DNA of 64,000 nt. Origin: JANSWY01 sp965243755. Its GTDB lineage: Bacteria > Bacteroidota > Bacteroidia > Cytophagales > Cyclobacteriaceae. The notes beneath the pieces were generated by a model. It had not been told where the DNA came from. It made no database searches and saw only the letters and a list, made by a program, of their open reading frames with translations. Of this stretch, positions 27,501-35,713 are shown piece after piece. The DNA is taken from contig CBDEVW010000003.1 of NCBI GenBank assembly GCA_965243755.1, positions 1,612,001 through 1,676,000 on the forward strand. Direction: 5' to 3'. The first letter of the stretch is position 1. Every line of letters begins with the position of its first letter. A program made the translations under genes and the position numbers.

Positions 27501-27864
27501 TACCGTACAGGTCGTCATAAAACGCCTTTTGCTCCTCAAAGGCAGTGCTGACATAATTTCCATTAGTAACTCCGGCGTAAGGCAGATAAGATTTGATTTC
27601 ACGGCCAAATTGATCATAACTTTTTGGTGTTATGATGTCCCTGCCATCCGGAGTGTGGTTTTTTACAATCGACTGAACAGGCCTGCCTAATCCATCAAAA
27701 TATTCGATGGTCGTTTGAACGATTTCAGCAGAATTTTCATGTTGTGATAAACCAGTTTTTACTGGTGCTTTGGCTACAAAAGATTTGACGTAGTTTTTAT
27801 CATTCTGTGCGAAACCAATCAAAGTAAACGCACATAATATCATTGTACTTATAAACTTATTCAT
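24535..27864 (-). CDS. RHS/YD-repeat protein with DUF6443 and unique C-terminal tip
   Basis: 1109 residues from the ATG at 27864 (upstream frame overlaps the preceding gene). Signal peptide ending IGFAQ, a DUF6443-type N-terminus (IEYFDGLGRPVQSIVKNHTPDG), then many YD repeats, and an RHS-associated core ending YHLTDHLGNVRVTINEEG, YYPFGLTF, YNGKEFEEATGWYEYESRFHD, GRFFTIDPKAEE, NPIRFVDVRGEGP. About 196 residues follow the core: a Val-rich strand, an acidic Ser/Glu-rich stretch and a Gly-rich C-terminus that I cannot match to a toxin family. RHS shells encapsulate and self-cleave such tips; here the core motif reads VDVRG rather than DPxG. Probably exported; Bacteroidota relatives are often linked with T9SS, but no sorting domain is visible. 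Confidence 0.85.
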   Translation of the reverse strand: MNKFISTMILCAFTLIGFAQNDKNYVKSFVAKAPVKTGLSQHENSAEIVQTTIEYFDGLGRPVQSIVKNHTPDGRDIITPKSYDQFGREIKSYLPYAGVTNGNYVSTAFEEQKAFYDDLYGNNTGNYAFSEQLFESSPLNRVMKQAAPGEVWKIDGQHTIDMTYYVNVDFNTGIDIPVKVLNVDESGLINYGNGNYLPGELKLNITTDENEYYKEGEVREFTDLQGRLILKQQKEASQRMVNSYISTQYVYDDLGNLRYVIPPAAMNEIVNAGNNWALLNDEAFQKKWMYCYRYDHRNRMVEKRIPGADWVYMVYDNRDRLILTQDGNQRKRFEWLFTKYDELNRPVLTGIYWIDLQGQNAMQQVVNNYFENAPSPTTTWSEKRGSSFHGYTNTAFPKVMNDSCFLTVTYYDDYDFTQVTFPGGALQKAIGQITGTKVRVLGQDKWLTTLSFYDNRYRPIKIESQNHLDGEDVIENEYINEISALVDRTTNTHTTIYSSDVLKVTEAYSYDHADRLLSTQQIIEQNGVLKSDKQIVTNEYNALGELKTKNLGKQSSGTFAQQVDFEYNIRGWLTRINGGGNALTGDDKFGMELQYDAAGEYNGNIGKIIWKSIGGTPFPGSPLIDETQSFTYQYDPLGRIKGATYESQSKNGFYDLSNVNYDHNGNIQSLTRKRDNSVIDQLTYEYAGNQLISVEDASTSTDGFINGATSSQEYFYDANGNMTSDLNKGISAITYNILNLPKVVYFDNGDKVSYWYDATGIKLSKSVISGQNSEHTDYVAGKHYVNGQLSFFNHAEGRVVLDGPGFDHEYHLTDHLGNVRVTINEEGQVVQRDDYYPFGLTFNSWHTSPKNEYLYNGKEFEEATGWYEYESRFHDAALGRFFTIDPKAEEYHVWSPYVYAANNPIRFVDVRGEGPGPVVVVTISKATGEDSEEFVPVKQITVILNYIEDAETGKFKLDENMPFITSDEDKSTKHKAPGTQVQISKKSESESNSGDYDPNGWGSDEIAEQELVVDVGFSTSKDLESSVAVKLGAGLKTPVFEAGGELAGTVKENKKVSYKNNSISIFSVQLTSGKGVTDIAKTYDSPGIKQGRVVHGNQTYKISIDMLTE

Positions 27865-27871
27865 CAGGTTC

Positions 27872-30800
27872 TTAGTTGTTGGTTGAGAATTGATATTGGT
27901 ACTCCTGTAAAACATTGCCTTCAAAGTCCTTGACCTGTTGCAACCTGGAATGATCATCGTAGGAGAAATAGGTGGTAATACCATTTTCATCCGTTGAAGA
28001 GGTGATGCCCATCATTGGATCGTAGGTATAAGTAGTGATTAAGGACCTGGTAGGGATGATTTGTGAGGACCTTAATTTGTCCAATTCCAGGCGCAGGGCA
28101 TTTTCATTAGCTGGATCATTCAACAATTCCTGGTCTATGACAGTGTCCACCACATCGCTATTTGCATTGATGATTCTGGCAACCGGTAAGGTTCCTCCAT
28201 AACCCCACAGATAAACTATCCTGACATCATCACTTTTAGCAACTTCCTCTACATTTCCTAATGCATTGTAGGCCGTAAATTGTAGGCGAGTATCCATTGG
28301 ATAGTTCTGGTATGCCGACTTGATTTCACCAATTTCAGTCACCTGGCCACTTTCCAACACGAAATTTTGATAAACATTGCTAATCTCAGATAATGGCTGG
28401 CCATTTTTGAAAGAAAGTATGGATAATGGAAGGGTAATCCTGTTCTGATCGATCAGTGCATTCACCGCTTCTTCTGAAGGAGGGAAAACACCCGTTGGGT
28501 AGTCAAATTCTGTCTTCAATATCACTTCAGCCCCCCCTTCAAAAAACTTTTTCTCATGAGACGCAATCTGATAATTGGTAGGGTTATAACTAAAATGCTC
28601 TGAGGTGATTACCTCTGTTGCTTCACCAATTGCATTATAAAAGTACGATTTGGAAGTGGTTGATATTTTTTCGGCCCAACCAAACTGAACGGGTTCATTC
28701 CTTGCAAATATGTGACTAGGTATGGTTCCACAATTATTGGGTGTTAGAATACAAGGTCCTTTCCCACATGTTGGTATTCTCCCATTTGAGGGACTTTTTG
28801 CGAGGTAACCATCATAAGTATCATAGAAAGGTGACCATGGGCAATTCTCCAAATCTGAAACCCTTAATGAATTGACAATTGTTTCCAATGCCGTGAAATT
28901 GTAATCATTAGTGACCTCAGTCAGTATCCTGTCTTCCTGATCATACACTTTTTGGGAAACAAGCAATCCTCTTTGGTGATCCAGCTCCGGAGCGGGTGGG
29001 TAAGGGTGCTCAAATACCTCTCTTGGACTTGGGTAATTCCGGGCAGTAGTGAAATTATAAACCGTATATCCATTACCTGGTTCCATTACAGTCACCTGAC
29101 CATAACCCACATGCCCTCCTTTAGTGATATTAACATTAGCTGTGTTTACAGAGGTGACCAAATAATCGATGTTTCGTGGTGAAAAGCTGCTGCCGTTATT
29201 ATCTGCGGTACCAAAAATATACCTGGTAGCCCGTACCTCATCTTTCCTTGCCAGGAGACCTGTTGCACCATCTAAAGCGCCCTCAGCATAGAGATACTGA
29301 AATCTTCTGGCAATTTCACTAGTATGCTCCGAGTCTTTGAATTGAACTTCACTTATCCTAAAACCTCCTGCGGTGATAGTGTTTACGCCAGCATTAATCA
29401 ATTCCACATAAGAGAACCTAACAGACCCGTTGATTTCATGGACTCCTTGTGAAAACGTAAAAATCTTACCAGATAACGCTCCCTCAGGTATATCGGGAAC
29501 TGTTGATGTGGTCTGATTGAGTTGAACCGTACCAACCTCATTGGAGTGTTTGTCGTACAAGACCAATCTCATGTTGTACAAGGCATCTTGCGAAGAACCT
29601 CCTCCTGAAAAACCTCCTCCGCCTTGAGTGGTTGCTGTCAGGTTAACCAGGTCTATTGTAATGTCCTGACTGTGAGAAAGCTCATCAACGAAGAACTCCA
29701 ATAGCAATCCATCAGTCCCTGGAGAATAGGTCCCACTTACATCTATAAGTTTTGTCCTGGGTTCAGTATTTGATGGAGAGTCATTTGCTTCTGATTCCGA
29801 AACAGGGGATGACCCGATAAACTCTACAATATGCGGTTCGAAAATGAAGTTTTGAACGCCTCCCGAAGGAAACACGATTTGTTCAAGAAGTCCACTTTGT
29901 TCGTTTTGAAATCTCCCTGGCACAAAATATCCCCACTCATTCGTAGGACCCATAGTGGATATACCGGTGTGAGCAGGAAGTTGCGACCTGGTTTGATATT
30001 TTAAGCTATACACCAAAGGTTCTCCATCAGCCTCATGAATGACTTTATCAAGCCAGAGTCTCCCATTAATTGTTGAGTATTCAAATGAAATGGTCTTTTT
30101 GGGATTATTTTCTCGATCGTTCACCTGGATCATACTTAATACTGATCCCCCGGTTTCGGGATGAGAGGAATTGGTATGGGTCAACATCAACCTGGTTCCA
30201 TCCCTGAATTCAACCAACTCCGGTTTTTGTGTAGAAGTGGTCAATTGAAATGCGCTGATCGTCAATTCCGGCTTAAAGACCGACTGGTTATAACTATTTT
30301 CCAGCATATCATTCCCAAAGGGAGAAATCAGCTCATTGGTGGTCTCATTTCGGGAAGCAGGATAATTCTCAACAGAACTGCTGTATTGAATGGTCATCAA
30401 CTCCTGTTCATTATAGGTCTCAACTTTACTCAGGTGCCATGCGGAGTTGTATTGGTAATCACCCAGGTGACCAGAGGCATGCAATTGACCTTCACCCCTG
30501 AAAGGCACACTGAAGGTTCTTGGTTCTGCATCTGATACTTCGACCTTATCAAATAAATATCTGTAACCATTTTTGTCGGTGATGCGAAATGAGGAAATCT
30601 CATAGGTTTCTGTATTGTACTGAACGATTTCAATTTTTACCAGTTGATCCTTTGAAATCAGCTTAGGAACAATTGCTCCACCTACTTTGGTGACCACAAA
30701 TCGCCCGGAACCACCGGGGAAGCTAAATTGATACAGGTCAATATCAGCATCAAATTTCTCTATGCTGGTGCCTAAAACACTCCAATTGAATCGTGCCTGA

Positions 30801-31234
30801 TCTTCGAATGATAAGTTCTCATAATTCCAGAAATCATCATTGTGAAATATCCCTGTTCCAACACCCGGTCCATTGACAGGATGCTGATACTCATCAGGTA
30901 GCCCCCTAACTGTTCTACTGATGGTCCCTCCTATTGGCATAGACCAGCTTGTCCCTGTCCAGCCCGAATAGCCGTTAACTTTAATGCCCTGCGTAGCATA
31001 GTTCAGCGCCAAATTCAGGGTCAAACCTTTTGCTACTTGTTTGGTAAAAACAGGAATTGAAATATTGGGTTGTCCTGTATGAAAATCGATAGGTACCTCC
31101 TCAAACTGCATCATATTAGCAACAGTTGGTGATGGAGGAATAACTTCTGGTAAGTTAAATTCTTCTTCCTGGGCTATTAGCCCGCCCACAGAAAAAAGCA
31201 ATAACGAAAATGTCAATATATGTCTTAACATCAT
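27872..31234 (-). CDS. RHS/YD-shell protein, N-terminal partner of the RHS gene
   Basis: 1120 residues, signal peptide MMLRHILTFSLLLFSVGGLIA, then a beta-rich N-terminal part with VPIDFHTGQPNISIPVFTKQ, LNLALNYATQGIKVNGYSGW and GTSWSMPIGGTISRTVRG, as in SpvB-type and other Bacteroidota RHS companions. A Gly-rich loop (TTQGGGGFSGGGSS) lies mid-protein. The last 60 residues run into YD repeats (LITTYTYDPMMGITSSTDENG, YFSYDDHSRLQQVKDFEGNV). The next gene starts 7 bp later, so both are one operon and together give the parts of a complete RHS shell (head and core). The start may be the second Met. Confidence 0.8.
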   Translation of the reverse strand: MMLRHILTFSLLLFSVGGLIAQEEEFNLPEVIPPSPTVANMMQFEEVPIDFHTGQPNISIPVFTKQVAKGLTLNLALNYATQGIKVNGYSGWTGTSWSMPIGGTISRTVRGLPDEYQHPVNGPGVGTGIFHNDDFWNYENLSFEDQARFNWSVLGTSIEKFDADIDLYQFSFPGGSGRFVVTKVGGAIVPKLISKDQLVKIEIVQYNTETYEISSFRITDKNGYRYLFDKVEVSDAEPRTFSVPFRGEGQLHASGHLGDYQYNSAWHLSKVETYNEQELMTIQYSSSVENYPASRNETTNELISPFGNDMLENSYNQSVFKPELTISAFQLTTSTQKPELVEFRDGTRLMLTHTNSSHPETGGSVLSMIQVNDRENNPKKTISFEYSTINGRLWLDKVIHEADGEPLVYSLKYQTRSQLPAHTGISTMGPTNEWGYFVPGRFQNEQSGLLEQIVFPSGGVQNFIFEPHIVEFIGSSPVSESEANDSPSNTEPRTKLIDVSGTYSPGTDGLLLEFFVDELSHSQDITIDLVNLTATTQGGGGFSGGGSSQDALYNMRLVLYDKHSNEVGTVQLNQTTSTVPDIPEGALSGKIFTFSQGVHEINGSVRFSYVELINAGVNTITAGGFRISEVQFKDSEHTSEIARRFQYLYAEGALDGATGLLARKDEVRATRYIFGTADNNGSSFSPRNIDYLVTSVNTANVNITKGGHVGYGQVTVMEPGNGYTVYNFTTARNYPSPREVFEHPYPPAPELDHQRGLLVSQKVYDQEDRILTEVTNDYNFTALETIVNSLRVSDLENCPWSPFYDTYDGYLAKSPSNGRIPTCGKGPCILTPNNCGTIPSHIFARNEPVQFGWAEKISTTSKSYFYNAIGEATEVITSEHFSYNPTNYQIASHEKKFFEGGAEVILKTEFDYPTGVFPPSEEAVNALIDQNRITLPLSILSFKNGQPLSEISNVYQNFVLESGQVTEIGEIKSAYQNYPMDTRLQFTAYNALGNVEEVAKSDDVRIVYLWGYGGTLPVARIINANSDVVDTVIDQELLNDPANENALRLELDKLRSSQIIPTRSLITTYTYDPMMGITSSTDENGITTYFSYDDHSRLQQVKDFEGNVLQEYQYQFSTNN

Positions 31235-31484
31235 TGTTTTTATGATTAAGTAGTAAGTAATTGAAAAATGGATTGATCCAGTAGTTGGTAGTTCTGTAGT
31301 TGATCTTAATGAATAGTATTCATGAATAGTAAGTTAATTTTGATAATGGACTCCCGCCTGCCAGCGGTTGTAGATTGGTTGCAGGGATGCAGAGATGGTC
31401 ATCAAAAAAAATTGACAAAATGAAATTTCATCAATTCAGATAAATCGATTGTGCATTGGAGTATGAAGAACAGTTCGTGTTGAA

Positions 31485-34199
31485 TTACCTGTATTTCTTA
31501 AGGAAAAGCACCCCTAAACCGAATGAAATGAGTAAAAAGGCCACTAAAAAATAATTCGGTACAGTGCTTTTTTTAACTATCGGATCATCCGCACCCAGGA
31601 CATAAAAATTGGACCAATATTTTGGGTCAGAAGTAATGTCGTCAGCATCCAGTTCCAAAAATTTCAACTTTGCTTTTTGAAGCGCTTCACTTTTTGTCAT
31701 TCCCAAGTTCAACCCCTCATAAAAATATTTCATGAGCACTGGAGTAGTAAGGTCAGATATCGCATCTCTAGTAAGGATCAGGCTGGGTATACCGGCAACT
31801 TTAAAACCTCTCCCCAGGCTTAAAATTCCTTCTCCAACATCTATTTCACCCATACCGGTATTACATGCACTAAGTACCGCCATATGTCCATGGAGCCTGA
31901 GGTTTTGAAGCTCATACAAATGAAGAAATCCATCATTTTCTGATCCGGAATTACTGAATACAAGCTTTGAATTTAAAGGCTCGTTGTGGTCTAATTCTCC
32001 GTGAACAGCTAAATGCAAAATATCATAGTCAGAAGCTTCCTGCTTGAACCTGGTTTCACTCGCTGATTTACCATACCTATAATCCCCTTCCAGTACCCGA
32101 GCAATTTGCATCACTTCAAGGCTGGTACCTGGCAATTCCTGATATGAAACATCTCTCATCTGTTTAAAGTCTGAAACTTTTCCAATACCCTCATTATCTT
32201 CTGCATAAGAGTAGGCTAAAGCTCGTACATGTTTATCTGACTCTGAGGCTGGGTGTAATGCAGTAGTTGCTGAATATGCATAGCTGATGGGGTAGTGGCG
32301 AATGAGGTAGTTACCTTTATAGCTTATCGTATCAAAATTAAGCCTCCATATTTGACCATCCGGAATAAAGGTGATGGAGCTAACCTGTTCATCCAAATGA
32401 TCCTCCAAATATTTTTTGATTGAATTGGTCTCATGATCAATTTTAATCAAGCTTGTTCCGCTTTGAGTCACCTGAAAAACGTACACATCAGAATCAGCTT
32501 CGTAAAAGGCAACAATACATTGTCCATTTCTCAATTGGCCTCTGAAAGATTTGAGGGTCATCGCATTTTCTACTTCATAGCGCGACTGAAAATATTCTGG
32601 ATATTCATTTCGCAGCTCAACCTTCAATTTCCCAAACCTTTCATTGAGCACAAATAACAGGGAATCTACATTGGTATTACCCGCATTCAACACATTTAAA
32701 CAATAGCTGATGCTATCTCTCAGACTGGCCTCCTTTTTTGCAAGCTCAGGCGACAGATTCTTAAGGATTTCGGAGTAATCAGTTTGTTGCTTTAGTTGTA
32801 CCGCTTTACTAATTTCAATTAAAACCCATAGTTTTTCCAATGTTTCATAATCACGAGAAATACTATACAGGTAATAATATTCATCTATTAGATAACGCAT
32901 CGTTCCTCTCAATAACTCTCTTAAATCGATTCCTGAAACATAACCATTGATATAGTTAACCTGAGAAACTGTCTTGTCATAAATAAAATCCAGTTCAGTC
33001 TTTGCAGGATTAGGACCCAGTACTTCAGTAAACTTTTGAAGAGCCTTCATGGCTAAGTAGATTTCGCTATATACCTTATGGCCTTCTATCAATACTGTTT
33101 TATTCACCTCTAATGACTTCTTCAAAAAATACCCTGCGCTATCAGGCATATTTCTTTCCTTGTAGTACAACGCCTGTGTAAAGCTAATCCTGCTTGCTAC
33201 ATCCGGTGTAGCTTTTTGTAAACCAACCGCATAATTGTGGCACATCCTGATATATTTCTCTGCCTCATCAAATTGCTGTAAGGCGGTATGAGACTCAGCA
33301 AGGTTTACACTGAGCTTAAACACAAAAAGATGGTCATTCCCGAAGAGCCGTTGATATGTATTAATTGATTTTTTAAAGTACTCAATGGACTTTTCATACT
33401 CCTCCAATTCACGGTAATATTTACCAAAATTCCAATACAAATGAGCCCTCGTTTTATCAATCATGGGTTGTGGGACGCCCTTTATCTGGTCAACTAATTC
33501 CAATGAACTGGAAAAGTATTGATAGGCACTATCCATTTGTTGTTCATTAATATAAATGAGGCCTAAGTTTTCATGAATCGGTTGTACGCTTAGTATTTTT
33601 AGATTGTCTTCAAGAGAATTTGCCACCAATAGTGATTGCTTCAGGTATTGCCTGGCGACATCAAATCTACCCTGGCCAAAGTATCCACCACCAATTCCTA
33701 TCAGAGACTTGAATAACAGTCGGTCACTTCCTTCAAATTGATGCTTCAATAAATGTTCCCTGGTTAATTCTGCCCATTTAATTGCCTTGTTATACATCCC
33801 TTGTTGCTGATAAGTATTACTTATTGTGGTCGTTATCCAGCAATACCACTTGCCCTTTATAAAACCTAATTCCGTAAACTCATCAACCAACTCGTTGAAT
33901 CGATCAATATTTCCCAATTCTGAATATATAGCAATACCGTAAAACCAGCTCTCAGCAAACAAATTGGTTGCTTCAGAGGAATTCAATTGTTTGGGGCTGT
34001 GAAGATTTTTTTCTATCCAATAACTGGCAGAATCAAATTGACCTAATCCTACAAATTGTTGAGCTCGGTGTAAATAAATAACGTGATTTTCATAGATAGA
34101 ATCGTAACCCGTAGTTAGGGCCTCTTTTGCGGAGAGTTGAGTTGTTGTAAAAACTAATATTACAACCAACAATTTGGAGATGCTCAATGAATTTTTCAA
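31485..34199 (-). CDS. Periplasmic TPR-CHAT protease with C-terminal anchor, paralogue
   Basis: 904 residues. Signal peptide ending LSAKE, TPR-like helices across about 40-400, CHAT domain with His733 (HLAVHGE) and Cys779 (LSACNTGMG), then one membrane helix (FLVAFLLISFGLGVLFL) and tail KKYR. Layout, dyad spacing and many blocks (FIPDGQIWRLNFD, LPGTSLEVMQIARVLEG, KYWSNFYVLGADDPI) match the protein at 21742-24486; the two are paralogues that flank the RHS pair. It is divergent from an ECF sigma gene (34356). A possible -7 box sits 24 bp above the ATG. Substrate unknown; candidates are the neighbouring anti-sigma-like protein or the RHS protein. Confidence 0.85.
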   Translation of the reverse strand: MKNSLSISKLLVVILVFTTTQLSAKEALTTGYDSIYENHVIYLHRAQQFVGLGQFDSASYWIEKNLHSPKQLNSSEATNLFAESWFYGIAIYSELGNIDRFNELVDEFTELGFIKGKWYCWITTTISNTYQQQGMYNKAIKWAELTREHLLKHQFEGSDRLLFKSLIGIGGGYFGQGRFDVARQYLKQSLLVANSLEDNLKILSVQPIHENLGLIYINEQQMDSAYQYFSSSLELVDQIKGVPQPMIDKTRAHLYWNFGKYYRELEEYEKSIEYFKKSINTYQRLFGNDHLFVFKLSVNLAESHTALQQFDEAEKYIRMCHNYAVGLQKATPDVASRISFTQALYYKERNMPDSAGYFLKKSLEVNKTVLIEGHKVYSEIYLAMKALQKFTEVLGPNPAKTELDFIYDKTVSQVNYINGYVSGIDLRELLRGTMRYLIDEYYYLYSISRDYETLEKLWVLIEISKAVQLKQQTDYSEILKNLSPELAKKEASLRDSISYCLNVLNAGNTNVDSLLFVLNERFGKLKVELRNEYPEYFQSRYEVENAMTLKSFRGQLRNGQCIVAFYEADSDVYVFQVTQSGTSLIKIDHETNSIKKYLEDHLDEQVSSITFIPDGQIWRLNFDTISYKGNYLIRHYPISYAYSATTALHPASESDKHVRALAYSYAEDNEGIGKVSDFKQMRDVSYQELPGTSLEVMQIARVLEGDYRYGKSASETRFKQEASDYDILHLAVHGELDHNEPLNSKLVFSNSGSENDGFLHLYELQNLRLHGHMAVLSACNTGMGEIDVGEGILSLGRGFKVAGIPSLILTRDAISDLTTPVLMKYFYEGLNLGMTKSEALQKAKLKFLELDADDITSDPKYWSNFYVLGADDPIVKKSTVPNYFLVAFLLISFGLGVLFLKKYR

Positions 34200-34222
34200 G
34201 GATGAATTAAATGATCAGGGAG

Positions 34223-34230
34223 CAAAACTA
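34223..34230 (-). promoter_or_regulatory. Candidate -7 box for the second CHAT gene
   Basis: On the minus strand TAGTTTTG, an exact TAnnTTTG match, 24 bp upstream of the ATG at 34199. No clear TTG at -33. The 156-bp divergent gap also must hold the sigma-gene promoter. Confidence 0.4.
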
Positions 34231-34355
34231 AAATATTTTTGTGATTCCCGGATGACTACTAACATTTAAGTACTTGCATTATTCCCGTGAGCAGCAATGG
34301 CATCAATCAATTTTAATAATTTTGATTACTTTTTGCGCGAAAAGAAACTAATTAA

Positions 34356-34907
34356 GTGAAAGAGGAATTTATCCGAAACGCAATTATTGAAGGCCCCTCC
34401 AAAGAAAGGCTCAGGGCAATTACCTGGCTATATGATAAGTGTTTTCCCTCAATTTATAATTTGATGGAGAAAAACGGTCATCAGGCCATGGCTGAAGATA
34501 TTTTCCAGGATGGAATGTCAATCATGTACAATAACCTGTTGGAAGGCAAATTCCGGGAGGAATCTAAATTATCTACTTATCTGATTTCCATTTGCAAGAA
34601 CTTATGGTTGATGGAATTGCGAAAAACGAAAATAGTTAAGTACGATTCGATGATCCCGGACCTTACGGATGAGCAAGAAGTTTTAATTAAGGATGAGCTA
34701 CTGATACAACTTCAAAGTGAGATGAATACCGATTGCCAAAAAATACTGAGAGCTTATTATTATGATGGGCTGAGCATGGAAGAAATCCGGAAATCATTTG
34801 ATCTGGGAAGCCAACAAGCTGCCAAAAATAAAAAATACAGATGTCTCCAAAAACTTGTGTCTATCATTAAATCTAAAGGACTGACACTGGAAAGCTTTAA
34901 GAATTAA
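34356..34907 (+). CDS. ECF RNA polymerase sigma factor
   Basis: 183 residues, GTG start. Region 2: LYDKCFPSIYNLMEKNGHQAMAEDIFQDGMSIMYNNL (AEDIFQDG corresponds to the core-binding DxxQE segment), LISICKNLWLMELRK; region 4: DCQKILRAYYYDGLSMEEIRKSFDLGSQQAAKNKKYRC. It belongs to a sigma-70 subgroup common in Bacteroidota, in which region 4 retains a recognisable helix-turn-helix. It is followed 2 bp later by an anti-sigma-like membrane TPR protein and is divergent from the CHAT gene. Likely controls the CHAT/RHS locus; that is inference from position only. Confidence 0.85.
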   Translation: MKEEFIRNAIIEGPSKERLRAITWLYDKCFPSIYNLMEKNGHQAMAEDIFQDGMSIMYNNLLEGKFREESKLSTYLISICKNLWLMELRKTKIVKYDSMIPDLTDEQEVLIKDELLIQLQSEMNTDCQKILRAYYYDGLSMEEIRKSFDLGSQQAAKNKKYRCLQKLVSIIKSKGLTLESFKN

Positions 34908-34909
34908 AA

Positions 34910-35611
34910 ATGGAAGAGCAACTTCAACAATTTGACCAATATTTAAAAAATGAGATGTCGGAATCTCAGAAAGCCTCTTTTGAAAATTTGTTGCAAACAG
35001 ATCCAAACTTCAGGCTTGACTTTGAAGCGTATAAAATGGCGATTAAATCCATTAACACTTCGTCTTTTAGGGCCGATGTTGAAACCGTAATTCTTCAATC
35101 AAATGCAAAAAGACCTCAACAGCGTAATCGTTACTATTGGGCAATGGCTGCAGTGATCTCCCTGGTTGTAGCCTCAGTGTATATTTTTAATTTAAGTCAG
35201 GACCGCACCCCAAAATTTGAAGACATCTACAAGCCCTACCCCAACGTATTTAAGACCAGGAATTCTACCAACTCCAGACTAACATCTGCCCTTTCTTTGT
35301 ACGAACAAGGAAATTACAGTGAAGCTGCTGAATTACTCAAAACAATAAAGCCTCAATCTGATACAGTGAGATTCTACCATGCTATGTGTTACTACTCCAC
35401 CAATGACATTGTAAAAGGGAATGAGACGTTACAAACAATCTCCAAAGATTCAACAATTTTCGAAACTGAGATTTACTGGTACCTGGCAATAGGTCTTCTG
35501 GCCACAAATGAATCTCCCAATGAAAGTGTTGAGTACCTTAATAAAATTCCCAGGACCTCATTAAAATATGAAAAAGCTCAACAATTAATTAAATCGCTAA
35601 CAAATCAGTGA
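34910..35611 (+). CDS. Membrane anti-sigma-like protein with TPR periplasmic part
   Basis: 233 residues. Cytoplasmic N-terminus with an anti-sigma-type helix (FDQYLKNEMSESQKASFENL), one membrane helix (WAMAAVISLVVASVYIFNL, about 76-95), then a periplasmic part with TPR-like helices (LTSALSLYEQGNYSEAAELL, PQSDTVRFYHAMCYYSTNDI). Two bp after the sigma gene, so translationally coupled. It should hold the sigma factor at the membrane. The periplasmic TPR domain differs from FecR and could be a docking site or substrate of the adjacent periplasmic CHAT protease. Confidence 0.7.
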   Translation: MEEQLQQFDQYLKNEMSESQKASFENLLQTDPNFRLDFEAYKMAIKSINTSSFRADVETVILQSNAKRPQQRNRYYWAMAAVISLVVASVYIFNLSQDRTPKFEDIYKPYPNVFKTRNSTNSRLTSALSLYEQGNYSEAAELLKTIKPQSDTVRFYHAMCYYSTNDIVKGNETLQTISKDSTIFETEIYWYLAIGLLATNESPNESVEYLNKIPRTSLKYEKAQQLIKSLTNQ

Positions 35612-35662
35612 CCTGAATTGATTGTCGGCTGACATTTCAGAAAGTTCAAAAAAACTATTTTA

Positions 35663-35670
35663 TTAATTTG
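35663..35670 (+). promoter_or_regulatory. Candidate -7 box for the TlpA-like gene
   Basis: TTAATTTG 44 bp upstream of the ATG; one mismatch to TAnnTTTG. The same octamer is found upstream of genes at 40422 and 55508. Spacing to the start is long and no -33 TTG is evident. Confidence 0.25.
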
Positions 35671-35713
35671 GCGTTTTCATTTACCTGTATAAAAATAACA
35701 TTGACACCAGCAC

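Noticed and set aside
21742..34199. CRISPR-linked Craspase or gasdermin defence system
   Set aside because: CHAT proteins are present, but there is no CRISPR array, no Cas7-11-like effector and no small gasdermin-like gene; topology is periplasmic.
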